From: an uncultured Alphaproteobacteria bacterium
Lineage (GTDB): Bacteria > Pseudomonadota > Alphaproteobacteria > SP197
Reading direction: 5' to 3'
Length of the DNA: 64,000 nt
Assembly (NCBI GenBank): GCA_943787175.1
Contig: CALSLK010000023.1
Location: forward strand, 1 to 64,000
Within the stretch, counting starts at the first letter, position 1; the number at the start of each line of letters is the position of its first letter. A program made the position numbers and the translations under genes. A model generated the notes under the pieces. That model ran no database searches. It was not told where the DNA came from and saw only the letters and a list, made by a program, of their open reading frames with translations. This document shows, one piece after another, positions 1 through 8,716 of this stretch.

Positions 1-761
1 GCTTCCAGCACCTTCACCGTGGTGTCGCCCAGATGGAAAAACGCGCCGGGCCAGGGCGACAGCGCCCGGACCAGCCGGTCCAGCTCCCCGTGCAGCCGGT
101 CGCGACCAGTCGATGCCGGCCGTGATCCTTGGCGAACTTGCTGGCATAGGTCGCCTGTGCCTCGTCCTGCGGCACCGGCGTGATCGGTGCCCGCCGACAG
201 GCCTTCCAGAACCTCCAGCAGCATGTCGCCGCCCAGGACCGAGAGTTCGGCTTCCAGGCTCGCGGTCGTGGCGCGCGGCGGCATGGCGAGACGCTCTTCT
301 GGGCCAGGATCGGCCCGGTATCGAGGCCCTGGTCCATCGCCATGATGGTCATGCCCGTGGTCTCGTCGCCCGGACAGGATGGCATGGGCCGCAGGTGCCG
401 CACCGCGCCAGCGCGGCAGGAGCGAGGGGTGGATGTTGACGCAGCCCATACGGCGTGGTGCTTCCAGGATGGCCGCGGGCAGGAGCAGGCCGTAGGCCGC
501 GACCACGGCAACATCCAGCGCCAGGTCACGGAAGGCTGCCTGTTCGACCTCGTCGCGAAGGGTCAGCGGCGTCCTGACCTCAAGGCCCAGTTCCATCGCG
601 CGGTCGTGGACCGGCGTGCGCCGTTCCTTGCGGCCGCGCCCGGCGGGTCTGGGTGGCTGGCTGTAAACTGTGACGATGTCATGGCCTGCTTCAACCAGCG
701 CATCGAGTGCGGGTACCGCAAAAGCAGCAGCGCCCATGAAGGCGAGGCGTAACCTGGTCAC
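1..761 (-). CDS. fmt: Methionyl-tRNA formyltransferase, 3' end off the window, frame broken by indels
   Basis: Transfers a formyl group from 10-formyl-tetrahydrofolate to initiator Met-tRNA in the cytoplasm. The best start is a GTG whose last bases overlap the def stop (GTGA at 758-761), giving VTRLRLAFMGAAAFAVPALD. The catalytic block NIHPSLLPRWRGAAP lies near 400, followed in another frame by GDETTGMTIM and MDQGLDTGPIL, then TPVPQDEAQATYASKFAKDHG, and PWPGAFFHLGDTT near the window edge. At least four indels break the frame: an extra G near 371, one near 290, one near 185 and one near 118. Conservation picks up again after each break, so sequencing error is more likely than decay. It is translationally coupled to def, the usual pairing. 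Confidence 0.9.
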   Translation of the reverse strand, partial: MTRLRLAFMGAAAFAVPALDALVEAGHDIVTVYSQPPRPAGRGRKERRTPVHDRAMELGLEVRTPLTLRDEVEQAAFRDLALDVAVVAAYGLLLPAAILEAPRRMGCVNIHPSLLPRWRGAAPAAHAILSGRRDHGHDHHGDGPGPRYRADPGPEERLAMPPRATTASLEAELSVLGGDMLLEVLEGLSAGTDHAGAAGRGTGDLCQQVRQGSRPASTGRDRLHGELDRLVRALSPWPGAFFHLGDTTVKVLE

Positions 762-1282
762 GCGCTCTCGCGCTCTTTCGACTTCTTCAGCTTTGAGAGT
801 TTGCGCAGGATCATGCCGCGGCGCACGGCCGAGAGATGATCGACAAACAGGATGCCGTCGAGATGGTCGATCTCGTGCTGCAGGCAGCGCGACAGAATAT
901 CATCGGCGCGCAGGGTCTGCTCGGCACCGTTCTCATCGGTATAGGTCACTTCGACTTCAGCTGGACGCTCGATCTCGGAGAAAAACTCCGGGAGCGACAG
1001 GCAACCTTCGTCAAAGATCGCCAGATCATCGGATTCGCCGGTGATCACCGGGTTGACCAGACGGATCGGCTGGGGATCCTCGCCTTCGCGTGCGACATCA
1101 ACCACCACGATGCGTTTGGCAATGCCGATCTGAATGGCCGAAAGACCGATACCGGGTTCGGCGTACATGGTCTCGAGCATGTCATCCATGAGCTTCAACA
1201 CGGCATCATCCACGGCCGGAACCGGCTCGGAGATGACCTTCAGGCGCGGGTCTGGTGCCCAGATGATGGGAAGAATGGCCAT
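758..1282 (-). CDS. def: Peptide deformylase
   Basis: Metalloenzyme that removes the N-formyl group from nascent proteins; the partner of fmt directly downstream. All three family motifs are visible: GIGLSAIQ at residues 44-51, EGCLS with metal-ligand Cys94, and HEIDH with His136, catalytic Glu137 and His140. At 174 residues it has the normal type I length. Its stop overlaps the GTG start of fmt by four bases, implying one transcript. rmuC starts 109 bp away on the opposite strand, so the space between holds divergent promoters. Confidence 0.97.
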   Translation of the reverse strand: MAILPIIWAPDPRLKVISEPVPAVDDAVLKLMDDMLETMYAEPGIGLSAIQIGIAKRIVVVDVAREGEDPQPIRLVNPVITGESDDLAIFDEGCLSLPEFFSEIERPAEVEVTYTDENGAEQTLRADDILSRCLQHEIDHLDGILFVDHLSAVRRGMILRKLSKLKKSKERESA

Positions 1283-1391
1283 GGTGACGACTTTGCTTCG
1301 TGGCGTGGCGAGGCCGCACTATACTGGCGACAGACGGCATAGGTAAGGGCCACAACGGCCCGGTTCAAGACCGCAGCAGGAGCCCACACGC

Positions 1392-2867
1392 GTGGAAATC
1401 ATCGATATCATCATCCTGGCCGCCCTTGCCGGGCTGGCTGCCCTCGTCATCTGGAAGATGCGCGGAGGCGAAGCCTCGGAACATCGCGAGCGCGCCGAGG
1501 CTCTCGAGCGCGAAAAAACCGAGCTGCAGGTGCGCCACGACGAAGCCGTCCAATTGCGGGTTCAGATGGAAACCCGCCTGGAGGCAGCGCAGGCGACCAT
1601 CGAGGAACGCATACGCGAAGCCGCAAGCCTGCAAAGGGCTCGCGACGAAGCTGTCGCAGCGCGCCATGAGGCTGAACGGGCGAGCGATGTTGCCAGCCAG
1701 CAGCTTCGCGATGTCGAAAAACGCATTGCCGACTGGGAAACCGCCAAGAACCAGAGCATCGAAGCCGCCAAGGCAGCCGCCCTGGCGTCATCGCGCGAGT
1801 TGAGCGCGCAGCTCATGGCAGAACACAAACGCGAAGGCGAAGCTGCCAACAAGGCCAATGAAGCACGCGTCCAGAAGGTGACCGAAGGCCTGCAGCAGAA
1901 CTTCGAGGCCATCGTGAAGAGCGTGCATTCGCTCAACGAAGACGTCGACAAGAACCGGGGATCGGTCGAAACCGTCATGCGGGCACTTTCCAGCCCCGGC
2001 GGTGCCGGCCACTTCGCCGAAATCGGCCTGGAGAACACGCTGAAGTCCTTTGGCCTGCAGGCCGGGCGTGACTTCATCATGCAGCACACCACGATGGGCG
2101 AGGACGGCGGCAAGCTGCGGCCCGATGCCGTGGTCTTCCTGCCCGGCGATGCTGCTCTGGTGATCGACAGCAAAGCATCGAAGTTCTTTCTGGAGATAGC
2201 GGCACTGGAGGGCACCGAGGACGAGGACGCTGCCTATGCGGGCCTGGCCAGGACCATGGCCCAGCACCTGCGCGATCTTTCCAACAAGGACTATGCCAGC
2301 GCCATTCGCGAGACCTATCGCGCAGCCGGACGAGGCGACGAATTCCGCAAGATCACCACGGCCATGTATCTGCCCAGCGAGGCCGCGATCGAACGGCTGG
2401 ACAAGGCCGATCCGGAGTTTGCCCGGCGCGCCAGCGCAAGCCGCATCATTCCCGTGGGGCCGTCTGGCCTGCGCGGGCTGATCGGGCTGGCCAGCGTCAA
2501 CATCGACCTGGGGCGTCAGGCCGATAACCAGGAGAAAATCGTAGAGGCAACCCGTCTGCTGCTCGACAGCCTGGTTGTTGCCCTGAACCATGCCGAGCGT
2601 GTCGGCAGTGGCCTGGAAAGTGCAGCCAACCACTTCAAGAAGTTCACCACATCGGTCAACAGCCGCCTGTTGCCGCGTTCACGCGCGCTGGTCGGGCTGG
2701 GCGTACGCCCGCAAAAACACAAGGGCCAGATTCACAACCTGACAGCCTTCGAAGTCACCAAGTTTGACGCCAACAGCTTTATCGAAGGTGATGTGAGCGA
2801 GGACACCGTTGATGACGATAACGTTGTCGCTTCACCCCAGCTTGTGGGACAATCAGACGAAGATTAG
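1392..2867 (+). CDS. rmuC: RmuC family protein
   Basis: RmuC-family proteins are predicted nucleases linked to limiting DNA rearrangements; the biochemical activity is poorly established. The GTG start gives an N-terminal hydrophobic segment (residues 3-22), then about 150 residues of charged coiled coil rich in Glu, Arg, Ala and Gln. A globular RmuC domain follows from about residue 195, with LPGDAALVIDSKAS and the later MYLPSEAAIERLDKADPEF block. The 491-residue length is slightly above the usual range. It is transcribed away from def and is followed after 38 bp by the SPFH operon. Confidence 0.88.
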   Translation: MEIIDIIILAALAGLAALVIWKMRGGEASEHRERAEALEREKTELQVRHDEAVQLRVQMETRLEAAQATIEERIREAASLQRARDEAVAARHEAERASDVASQQLRDVEKRIADWETAKNQSIEAAKAAALASSRELSAQLMAEHKREGEAANKANEARVQKVTEGLQQNFEAIVKSVHSLNEDVDKNRGSVETVMRALSSPGGAGHFAEIGLENTLKSFGLQAGRDFIMQHTTMGEDGGKLRPDAVVFLPGDAALVIDSKASKFFLEIAALEGTEDEDAAYAGLARTMAQHLRDLSNKDYASAIRETYRAAGRGDEFRKITTAMYLPSEAAIERLDKADPEFARRASASRIIPVGPSGLRGLIGLASVNIDLGRQADNQEKIVEATRLLLDSLVVALNHAERVGSGLESAANHFKKFTTSVNSRLLPRSRALVGLGVRPQKHKGQIHNLTAFEVTKFDANSFIEGDVSEDTVDDDNVVASPQLVGQSDED

Positions 2868-2905
2868 GTCGACCAGAAGGTACGGCCCTTAAGGGAGTTG
2901 AGATT

Positions 2906-3850
2906 TTGGACACCGCAGATATCGGTGGCGCAGCCATTTTCGTGATCGTACTGGCCGTTCTGGCGATCATTTTCGTCGCGATGGCCGTGGTCACGGTGCG
3001 GCAGGGTTATGAATACACCCTGACCCGCTTTGGGCGTTACACACGCACCCTTCCACCTGGACTTCACCTGATCGTGCCGCTGGTCGACCGCATCGGGCGC
3101 AAGATCAACGTGATGGAAAACGTGCTGGACGTGCCGCTCCAGGAGATCATCACCAAGGACAATGCCATGGTCGCGGTGGATGGTGTGTTGTTCTTCCAGG
3201 TGCTGGAATCGGCCAAGGCCGCCTATGAGGTGACAGACCTGCAGGGCGCCATTCTCAACCTTTCCATGACCAACATCCGAACCGTTATGGGTTCCATGGA
3301 TCTTGACGAACTGCTGTCCCATCGCGACCAGATCAACACGAAGCTGCTGACCGTTGTGGACGAGGCAACCTCGACCTGGGGTGTGAAGGTCACGCGTATT
3401 GAAATCCTGAAGATTCAGCCGCCCGCCGATCTGGTGATGTCGATGGCACGCCAGATGAAGGCCGAGCGCGACAAACGCGCCAACATCCTGGAAGCAGAGG
3501 GTGTGCGCCAAGCCGACATCCTGCGCTCGGAAGGCGAGAAGCAGGGTGCGATCCTGAAAGCCGAGGGCGAGCGCGAATCAGCCTTCCGTGACGCCGAGGC
3601 CCGCGAGCGCCTTGGCGAGGCAGAAGCCTTTGCCACCAATGAGGTGAGTCAGGCCATCGCCGACGGAAACCTGCAGGCGATCAACTATTTCATTGCCCAG
3701 CGCTATATCGACGCGCTTGGGGCCTATGCGCGGTCATCCGGCGAAAAGGTGCTGTTCCTTCCACTGGAGGCAACCAGCATTGTCGGCACCGTGAGCGGTG
3801 TCGCCGATCTGGCAGACGGCGCGCGCGCACAACGTGGTGGGGAGGGCTGA
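2906..3850 (+). CDS. SPFH/band-7 (stomatin-like) membrane protein, first copy
   Basis: Membrane scaffold protein of the stomatin/QmcA type. One transmembrane helix at about residues 8-31 is followed by the SPFH domain, with YTLTRFGRYTRTLPPGLH and the VPLQEIITKDNAMVAVDGV block. A charged coiled coil then carries repeats of the ILxxEGxKQxAIL type (around residues 190-225). The start is TTG with a good AAGGGAG ribosome site at 2891-2897, chosen because no ATG precedes the membrane segment. It lies 3 bp before a close paralogue and just upstream of nfeD, the typical partner of stomatin-like proteins. Confidence 0.9.
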   Translation: MDTADIGGAAIFVIVLAVLAIIFVAMAVVTVRQGYEYTLTRFGRYTRTLPPGLHLIVPLVDRIGRKINVMENVLDVPLQEIITKDNAMVAVDGVLFFQVLESAKAAYEVTDLQGAILNLSMTNIRTVMGSMDLDELLSHRDQINTKLLTVVDEATSTWGVKVTRIEILKIQPPADLVMSMARQMKAERDKRANILEAEGVRQADILRSEGEKQGAILKAEGERESAFRDAEARERLGEAEAFATNEVSQAIADGNLQAINYFIAQRYIDALGAYARSSGEKVLFLPLEATSIVGTVSGVADLADGARAQRGGEG

Positions 3851-3853
3851 GCC

Positions 3854-4912
3854 ATGACTTACGTCATTGTCGCATTGGCGATCTTCGCCGTCATTCTGAT
3901 CTTCAAGGCGGTCAAGACCGTGCCCCAGGGCAACGCCTATACGGTGGAGCGGTTCGGACGCTTCACGCGTGTGCTGCCGCCTGGTCTGCATATGATCACG
4001 CCGTTCATCGACCGCATCGGCGCGCGTATCAACGTGATGGAAAACGTGTTGGAAGTGCCAGAGCAGGACGTCATCACCAAGGACAACGCCATGGTCGGGG
4101 TCGACGGTGTGCTGTTCTTCCAGGTCATGGAACCAGCCAGCGCGGCCTATGAGGTCAACGACCTGCACCGGGCCATCATCAACCTGACCATGACCAACAT
4201 CCGCACGGTGATGGGTTCGATGACCCTGGACGAGCTGCTGTCCCAGCGCGATCGCATCAGCGGCGCGATCCTGGCGGTCGTGGATGAGGCAACATCGGCA
4301 TGGGGCGTGAAAGTCACACGCGTCGAAATCAAGGATATCGAACCGCCGCGCGATCTGGTTGATTCCATGGCGCGCCAGATGAAAGCCGAACGCGAAAAAC
4401 GCGCAACCATTCTGGATGCAGAGGGCGACAAGCAGTCAGCCATTTTGCATGCCGAAGGCCACAAGCAGTCGGCCATTCTGGAAGCCGAAGGACGGCGTGA
4501 ATCAGCCTATCGCGAAGCAGAGGCCCGCGAGCGCGCGGCCCAGGCTGAAGCCAAGGCGACCCGTGATGTCTCCGGCGCCATCGAGCGCGGCGACATGCAG
4601 GCGATCAACTACTTTGTCGCCCAGAAATATGTCGATGCACTCAAGGCGCTGGCCGATGCGCCCAACCAGAAGATCCTGTTCGTGCCGGTCGAATCAGCCG
4701 GGATGATCGGCGCATTGGGCAGCGTGACGGAAATCGTGCGCGAAGCCTTTGGCGGCGGCGGGTCAAGCGGCAAAAGTACGCCACAGCAGTCCTCGGCCAG
4801 TACGGCCAGGACCAGCGCACCACGCACACGCAACGCGCCTTCCGTACCAGAGACCTATGTGTCACCGGCGGTGCATGTCGCGCATCCAGCCAGCCCCTGG
4901 GATCCCTCCTGA
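3854..4912 (+). CDS. SPFH/band-7 (stomatin-like) membrane protein, second copy
   Basis: Paralogue of the preceding protein, closely similar through the SPFH domain (YTVERFGRFTRVLPPGLH, QDVITKDNAMVGVDGVLFFQ). It has one N-terminal transmembrane helix (residues 2-20) and a longer coiled coil with two extra AEGxKQSAIL units. A low-complexity Ser/Thr/Ala tail of about 50 residues is absent from the first copy. The two genes are 3 bp apart and nfeD follows after 15 bp, so all three should be co-transcribed. The pair may form a hetero-oligomeric ring in the manner of HflK/HflC, but that is inference. No HflC-type partner protease gene is adjacent. Confidence 0.9.
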   Translation: MTYVIVALAIFAVILIFKAVKTVPQGNAYTVERFGRFTRVLPPGLHMITPFIDRIGARINVMENVLEVPEQDVITKDNAMVGVDGVLFFQVMEPASAAYEVNDLHRAIINLTMTNIRTVMGSMTLDELLSQRDRISGAILAVVDEATSAWGVKVTRVEIKDIEPPRDLVDSMARQMKAEREKRATILDAEGDKQSAILHAEGHKQSAILEAEGRRESAYREAEARERAAQAEAKATRDVSGAIERGDMQAINYFVAQKYVDALKALADAPNQKILFVPVESAGMIGALGSVTEIVREAFGGGGSSGKSTPQQSSASTARTSAPRTRNAPSVPETYVSPAVHVAHPASPWDPS

Positions 4913-4927
4913 TAAAGGCCATCCATC

Positions 4928-5380
4928 ATGTTTGACGAACTCCTCTATTGGCACTGGTGGGTCCTTGCCGTTGTCCTGATCATCCTGGAACTCACGGTCT
5001 CAGGCGCCTTCTTCTTCCTGTGGCTGGGTGCGGCCGCTGCCATCGTCGGGCTGGTCGCACTGATCCCCGGTGTCGGGTGGGAGGCTCAGCTTTTTGTCTT
5101 TGCCGCCCTGGCTGTCGTGTCGGTATTCCTGTGGCGACGCTTCAAACCGAACCAGTCGGTCAGCGAACACCCAACGCTCAACAAGCGCGGCCATCAGTAC
5201 ATCGGTCGGCGATTCACACTGGCTCAGCCGATCGTCAACGGCATCGGAAAGCTGATTGTTGCCGATACGACGTGGAAGATTAACGGCGACGACATGCCCG
5301 CGGGAACGCAGGTCACCGTGACGGCCGTGGACGGTACCGCGCTGGTCGTGGAAAGGGCCGAAGCAGCCCAAGCCAGCTAG
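4928..5380 (+). CDS. NfeD family membrane protein (short form)
   Basis: Short NfeD-like protein of 150 residues. Two or three hydrophobic segments occupy residues 10-75 (VLAVVLIILELTVSGAFFFL, then a Gly/Ala-rich pair), followed by a cytoplasmic OB-fold domain ending in TQVTVTAVDGTALVVERA. Short NfeD proteins are typically encoded with stomatin-family genes and are thought to act with them in membrane organisation. Here nfeD follows the two SPFH genes directly. There is no N-terminal ClpP-like protease domain. It converges with the LprI-like gene, with only seven bases between the stops. Confidence 0.9.
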   Translation: MFDELLYWHWWVLAVVLIILELTVSGAFFFLWLGAAAAIVGLVALIPGVGWEAQLFVFAALAVVSVFLWRRFKPNQSVSEHPTLNKRGHQYIGRRFTLAQPIVNGIGKLIVADTTWKINGDDMPAGTQVTVTAVDGTALVVERAEAAQAS

Positions 5381-5387
5381 AGCAGGA

Positions 5388-5756
5388 TCAGCAGAGTTCA
5401 ATCGCCTTGCAGTAATCCTGCATGGCATCCTTGATCGTGGTTTCCATCGCCTCGTTCCGTGCCTGATAGGCATCGGTCAGGCAACTGGCATCGGCACCGC
5501 AGGCATTGCGCTTGGTCAGGAAGGCCTGCGCAGCGTCGGTCTGGTCGCCGCGTGCACCCATCAACATCGGGAGCTGCTGCAACACGCCATAGAGCGTGCC
5601 CATCTTCATATCCAGATTGGAGAGCGCACGGCTGTTGCAGATGGCGTGTTCGGTCGGAGTTCCTGCCTTCTGGCAATCAAAGCTTTGTGCTTGTGACGCC
5701 GTTGAAACCAGCAGCAACGCGCCAAGCACGAAGAACAATCCAAATGTGCGTTTCAT
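5388..5756 (-). CDS. Secreted LprI-like (DUF1311) small Cys-rich protein
   Basis: 122-residue exported protein. Residues 1-23 form a Sec signal peptide (KRTFGLFFVLGALLLVSTASQAQ). The mature part carries the DUF1311/LprI pattern SFDCQKAGTPTEHAICNSR...LDMKMGTLY and a C-terminal Cys pair. Six cysteines in the mature part suggest periplasmic disulfides. In mycobacteria LprI inhibits lysozyme; whether this protein does so is unknown. It starts 33 bp after the recR stop on the same strand and may be read through from the dnaX-ybaB-recR operon. Confidence 0.8.
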   Translation of the reverse strand: MKRTFGLFFVLGALLLVSTASQAQSFDCQKAGTPTEHAICNSRALSNLDMKMGTLYGVLQQLPMLMGARGDQTDAAQAFLTKRNACGADASCLTDAYQARNEAMETTIKDAMQDYCKAIELC

Positions 5757-5789
5757 GTCGTGGTTCTCCAGTTGCAGGATTTCTCCGCT

Positions 5790-6383
5790 TCAGACCCCTC
5801 GGCGGGATTTCAGCGCAGCGCCCAGGGTGCCTTCATCGAGATAATCAAGCTCACCACCAACCGGAACGCCCAGCGCCAGGCGTGAAATCTTCACGCCGCT
5901 GTCTTCCAGGCGATCGGTGACGTAATGGGCTGTAGTCTGGCCGTCGACCGTGGCATTGGTTGCCAGGATCACTTCGGTGACCTCACCATTGGCCGCACGG
6001 GTCACCAGACTTGCGATACGCAGATCTTCGGGTCCGACACCATCCAGTGCGGAAAGCGTGCCACCCAGGACGTGATAGAGGCCGCCAAAAACTGCTGCCC
6101 GCTCAAGCGCCCAGAGATCACCGACTTCCTCGACGACACACAGGGTGCTGCGATCACGGCGTGGGTCCGAGCACACACTGCAGGGCTCCACCGTATCGAG
6201 GTTACCGCAGGTCTCGCAGGCCGAAACGGCGTCGGCGGTGTGTTCCAGCGCCGCAGCCATAGGCCGCAGCAGCGTGTCCTGATGTTTCAGCAGGTGCAGC
6301 ACCGCACGCCGCGCCGACCGCGGCCCCAGGCCAGGCAGGCGCGCGAGCAATGCCACCAGCCGATCGATCTCTGGCCCGCCCAT
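5790..6383 (-). CDS. recR: Recombination mediator protein RecR
   Basis: RecR works with RecF and RecO to load RecA on SSB-coated single-stranded gaps. The 197-residue protein has the expected layout: an N-terminal helix-hairpin-helix ([20 protein letters not shown]), a four-Cys zinc finger at Cys56, Cys59, Cys68 and Cys71, then a Toprim domain starting [20 protein letters not shown]. The C-terminal part has [21 protein letters not shown]. It lies four bases after ybaB and completes the conserved dnaX-ybaB-recR operon. Confidence 0.97.
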   Translation of the reverse strand: MGGPEIDRLVALLARLPGLGPRSARRAVLHLLKHQDTLLRPMAAALEHTADAVSACETCGNLDTVEPCSVCSDPRRDRSTLCVVEEVGDLWALERAAVFGGLYHVLGGTLSALDGVGPEDLRIASLVTRAANGEVTEVILATNATVDGQTTAHYVTDRLEDSGVKISRLALGVPVGGELDYLDEGTLGAALKSRRGV

Positions 6384-6387
6384 CCTC

Positions 6388-6708
6388 TCAGAACGGCAGG
6401 TTGAGACCGGCGGGAAGGTTGAGACCGCCCGTCACCTTGGACATTTCTTCCTTCACATGGGCTTCAACGCGCACGCGCGCATCGTTCACGGCCGCAACGA
6501 TCAGGTCTTCGAGCACTTCGGTGTCATCGGGTGTGACCAGCGAGGGATCAATGGTGAGGCGCTTGAGCTCGTGCTTGCCCGACATCAGGGCCGTCACCAT
6601 GCCGCCGCCCGAGCTTCCTTCGATCTCCGACAGGGCAAGCTCTTCCTGCATGGACGCCATCTTGCCCTGCAGCTCCTGGGCCTGTTTCATCATCTTGGCT
6701 AGGTTCAT
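6388..6708 (-). CDS. ybaB: YbaB/EbfC family nucleoid-associated protein
   Basis: Small DNA-binding protein of 106 residues, normally a dimer with a tweezer-like shape. It shows the family start [24 protein letters not shown], a Gly-rich turn ([20 protein letters not shown]) and the [22 protein letters not shown] block. The start codon overlaps the dnaX stop (ATGA at 6705-6708) and recR follows within five bases, so translation of all three is likely coupled. Confidence 0.96.
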   Translation of the reverse strand: MNLAKMMKQAQELQGKMASMQEELALSEIEGSSGGGMVTALMSGKHELKRLTIDPSLVTPDDTEVLEDLIVAAVNDARVRVEAHVKEEMSKVTGGLNLPAGLNLPF

Positions 6709-8453
6709 GAACCGTTGTTCTCCATGGGGGTATCGACGGCGTCGTGGACTTCCACGACCTCTGCGCCGGGAAAGGCTTCAAGAATTTGTGCGACGCCGGG
6801 ATCGCGCGCGGCTTCGTCCAGGCGGGCAACGCGAGCGGCTTCTTCCTGCTGGACCAGCGTGGCGTCACCCTGCTGGGATGAAACGGCGACCAGCCAGCGC
6901 TCGCCCGTCCACTGTTCCAGGTTGCGGGCAAGATCACGGGAAAGTTCAGGCGGGGCATGCTCGTCGGGACGGAACTCGATATGTCCGGGCCGGAACGACA
7001 CCAGATGCACGTTGCCGCGCAACAGTGCGAGCATATGCACTTCGTTGTTTTCTGCGACCAGACGAAGCAGGTCCGAGAAGGTTTCCAGCGCTGCCCCGGT
7101 CGACGGTTTTTCCTGGGGAACAGGCGGGCTGGGCGCAATCGATGGTGCCTGTGCAGCAGTAACGGGAGCGGGGTCGGGCACCGGGTCGGGAACAGCCGCA
7201 ATTGCCATCGCTGCGGAGGGCCCAGAGGGCGTGGGCGTGCTCGCAGGCGCTGATGTAATGCCCGGTGCCGCACTACCCCCTGCATTCCCCGTCAGAACGG
7301 TTTTAAGCGCCTCCTCAGGCGTGGGAAGGTCAGAAGCGTGGGCAAGGCGCACCAGAGTCATTTCGACGGCCTGGAGGCTGTTGGGCGCCATACGGGCTTC
7401 GTTGATACCTTTGAGCAAAATCTGCCATGCGCGCGTCAGATGCGGCACGGTCAGTTTGTCAGCCATCGCAGAACCACGCTCGCGCTCGAACTCCGGTGCA
7501 GCATGGCTGGCCGCATCCGGCGCGGCCTTGAAGCGTGTCAGCCAGTGGGTGAGTTCCAACAGGTCCTCAAGCACCACGACCGGATCGACCCCGGCTGCGT
7601 ACTGGCCATCCAGATTACCGAGCGCATCAGCGATGTTTCCGCCCATGACGGCTTCATAAAGGTCAAAGACCAGGCCACGGTCAGCCAGGCCCAGCATGTC
7701 GCGCACGTCTTCTTCAGTGACCGTGCCCTGCCCCTGGGCAATCGCCTGATCGAGAATCGAAAGACCATCGCGTGCAGAGCCGTCAGCGGCGCGGGCAATC
7801 AGCGCCAATGCTTCAGGGGAGGCCTGCGCCTCTTCCTTTTCCACCAGCTCGGCAAAATAGGTCGCCAGTTCCGCAGCATCGATGCGACGCAGGTCAAAGC
7901 GTTGGCAGCGTGACAGGATGGTGGCTGGAATCTTGCGCAGTTCGGTTGTGGCAAACACGAACTTGAGATGCTCGGGCGGTTCCTCCAGCGTCTTCAGCAG
8001 CGCATTGAACGCCGCGTTGGACAGCATGTGGACCTCATCGAGGACATAGATCTTGTAGCGCCCCATGACCGGGCGGTAGCGCGAGGCTTCGAGCAGATCG
8101 CGCATGTTGTCGATGCCGGTATGGCTGGCAGCATCGATCTCGAGCACATCGACATGGCGGTCCTGAGCAATGGCGACACACTGGTCGCAGACGCCACAGG
8201 GCTCTGCCGTGACACCGCCGTTTCCGTCGGGACCGACACAATTGAGAATACGCGCCAGAATACGTGCGGTCGTGGTTTTGCCGACGCCGCGCACACCGGT
8301 AAGCAGGAATGCCTGGGCGATCCGGCCGCTGGCCACCGCATTGCGCAGGGTGCGCACAAGGGCATCCTGACCGCGCAGACCGTCGAGCGATTCGGGACGG
8401 TACTTGCGTGCAAGAACGCGGTAGGCGGATGGGGCTTGGTCCTGGTCTGCCAT
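6705..8453 (-). CDS. dnaX: DNA polymerase III subunit gamma/tau
   Basis: Clamp-loader ATPase of the replisome. The 582-residue protein has a Walker A motif (LLTGVRGVGKTTTARILAR) near residue 55, a four-Cys zinc module (CVGPDGNGG...CGVCDQC), Walker B with the sensor region (YKIYVLDEVHMLSNAAFNALLK), and SRC near residue 180. A Pro/Ala-rich linker (about 385-440) joins the C-terminal tau-type domain. I saw no obvious poly-A slippery site like that of E. coli, so a separate gamma form is not indicated. First gene of dnaX-ybaB-recR, about 70 bp downstream of the SRP RNA. Confidence 0.97.
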   Translation of the reverse strand: MADQDQAPSAYRVLARKYRPESLDGLRGQDALVRTLRNAVASGRIAQAFLLTGVRGVGKTTTARILARILNCVGPDGNGGVTAEPCGVCDQCVAIAQDRHVDVLEIDAASHTGIDNMRDLLEASRYRPVMGRYKIYVLDEVHMLSNAAFNALLKTLEEPPEHLKFVFATTELRKIPATILSRCQRFDLRRIDAAELATYFAELVEKEEAQASPEALALIARAADGSARDGLSILDQAIAQGQGTVTEEDVRDMLGLADRGLVFDLYEAVMGGNIADALGNLDGQYAAGVDPVVVLEDLLELTHWLTRFKAAPDAASHAAPEFERERGSAMADKLTVPHLTRAWQILLKGINEARMAPNSLQAVEMTLVRLAHASDLPTPEEALKTVLTGNAGGSAAPGITSAPASTPTPSGPSAAMAIAAVPDPVPDPAPVTAAQAPSIAPSPPVPQEKPSTGAALETFSDLLRLVAENNEVHMLALLRGNVHLVSFRPGHIEFRPDEHAPPELSRDLARNLEQWTGERWLVAVSSQQGDATLVQQEEAARVARLDEAARDPGVAQILEAFPGAEVVEVHDAVDTPMENNGS

Positions 8454-8524
8454 CGCTCCGGTGTTTCAGGTGGCCCCTTGACCTTCCGAAGCCCGAAAGG
8501 GCCGGCTGAAACCGGCATGAGGCA

Positions 8525-8620
8525 TGGAAGACCGGCATCGACCCGGGCCGTTCCCGCTGCGGCTGCTTCCTTCCGGACCTGACCGAGTTCACGAGGCAGC
8601 CCGTCCGCGCCGGCCTTCCA
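8525..8620 (-). ncRNA. ffs: Signal recognition particle RNA, small bacterial (4.5S-like) form
   Basis: The minus strand contains the invariant SRP RNA domain IV core GGTCAGGTCCGGAAGGAAGC, the Ffh-binding hairpin. The ends pair: GGAAGGCCGGC at 8609-8619 against GCCGGTCTTCC at 8526-8536, with one G-U pair, giving a single rod of about 95 nt without an Alu domain. Location upstream of dnaX is common in proteobacteria. The exact ends are inferred from the pairing. Confidence 0.95.
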
Positions 8621-8626
8621 CTGTGG

Positions 8627-8656
8627 ACCATATCGACCGCGTCATGGCCTATGCAA
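8627..8656 (-). promoter_or_regulatory. Probable sigma-70 promoter of ffs
   Basis: On the minus strand TTGCAT (8651-8656) and TATGGT (8627-8632) are separated by 18 bp. The -10 box ends about seven bases before the inferred 5' end of the SRP RNA at about 8620. Spacing and position fit a housekeeping promoter; this is pattern recognition only. Confidence 0.5.
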
Positions 8657-8716
8657 GTCCTAGCGGGAGAATTGCAGGCGTTGCCCTGTGTTGTTGTGCC
8701 ATGCCAACGTGGCGTC

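Noticed and set aside
6705..8453. Programmed frameshift in dnaX producing a separate gamma subunit
   Set aside because: I saw no A-rich slippery heptamer near the junction of the ATPase and tau domains.
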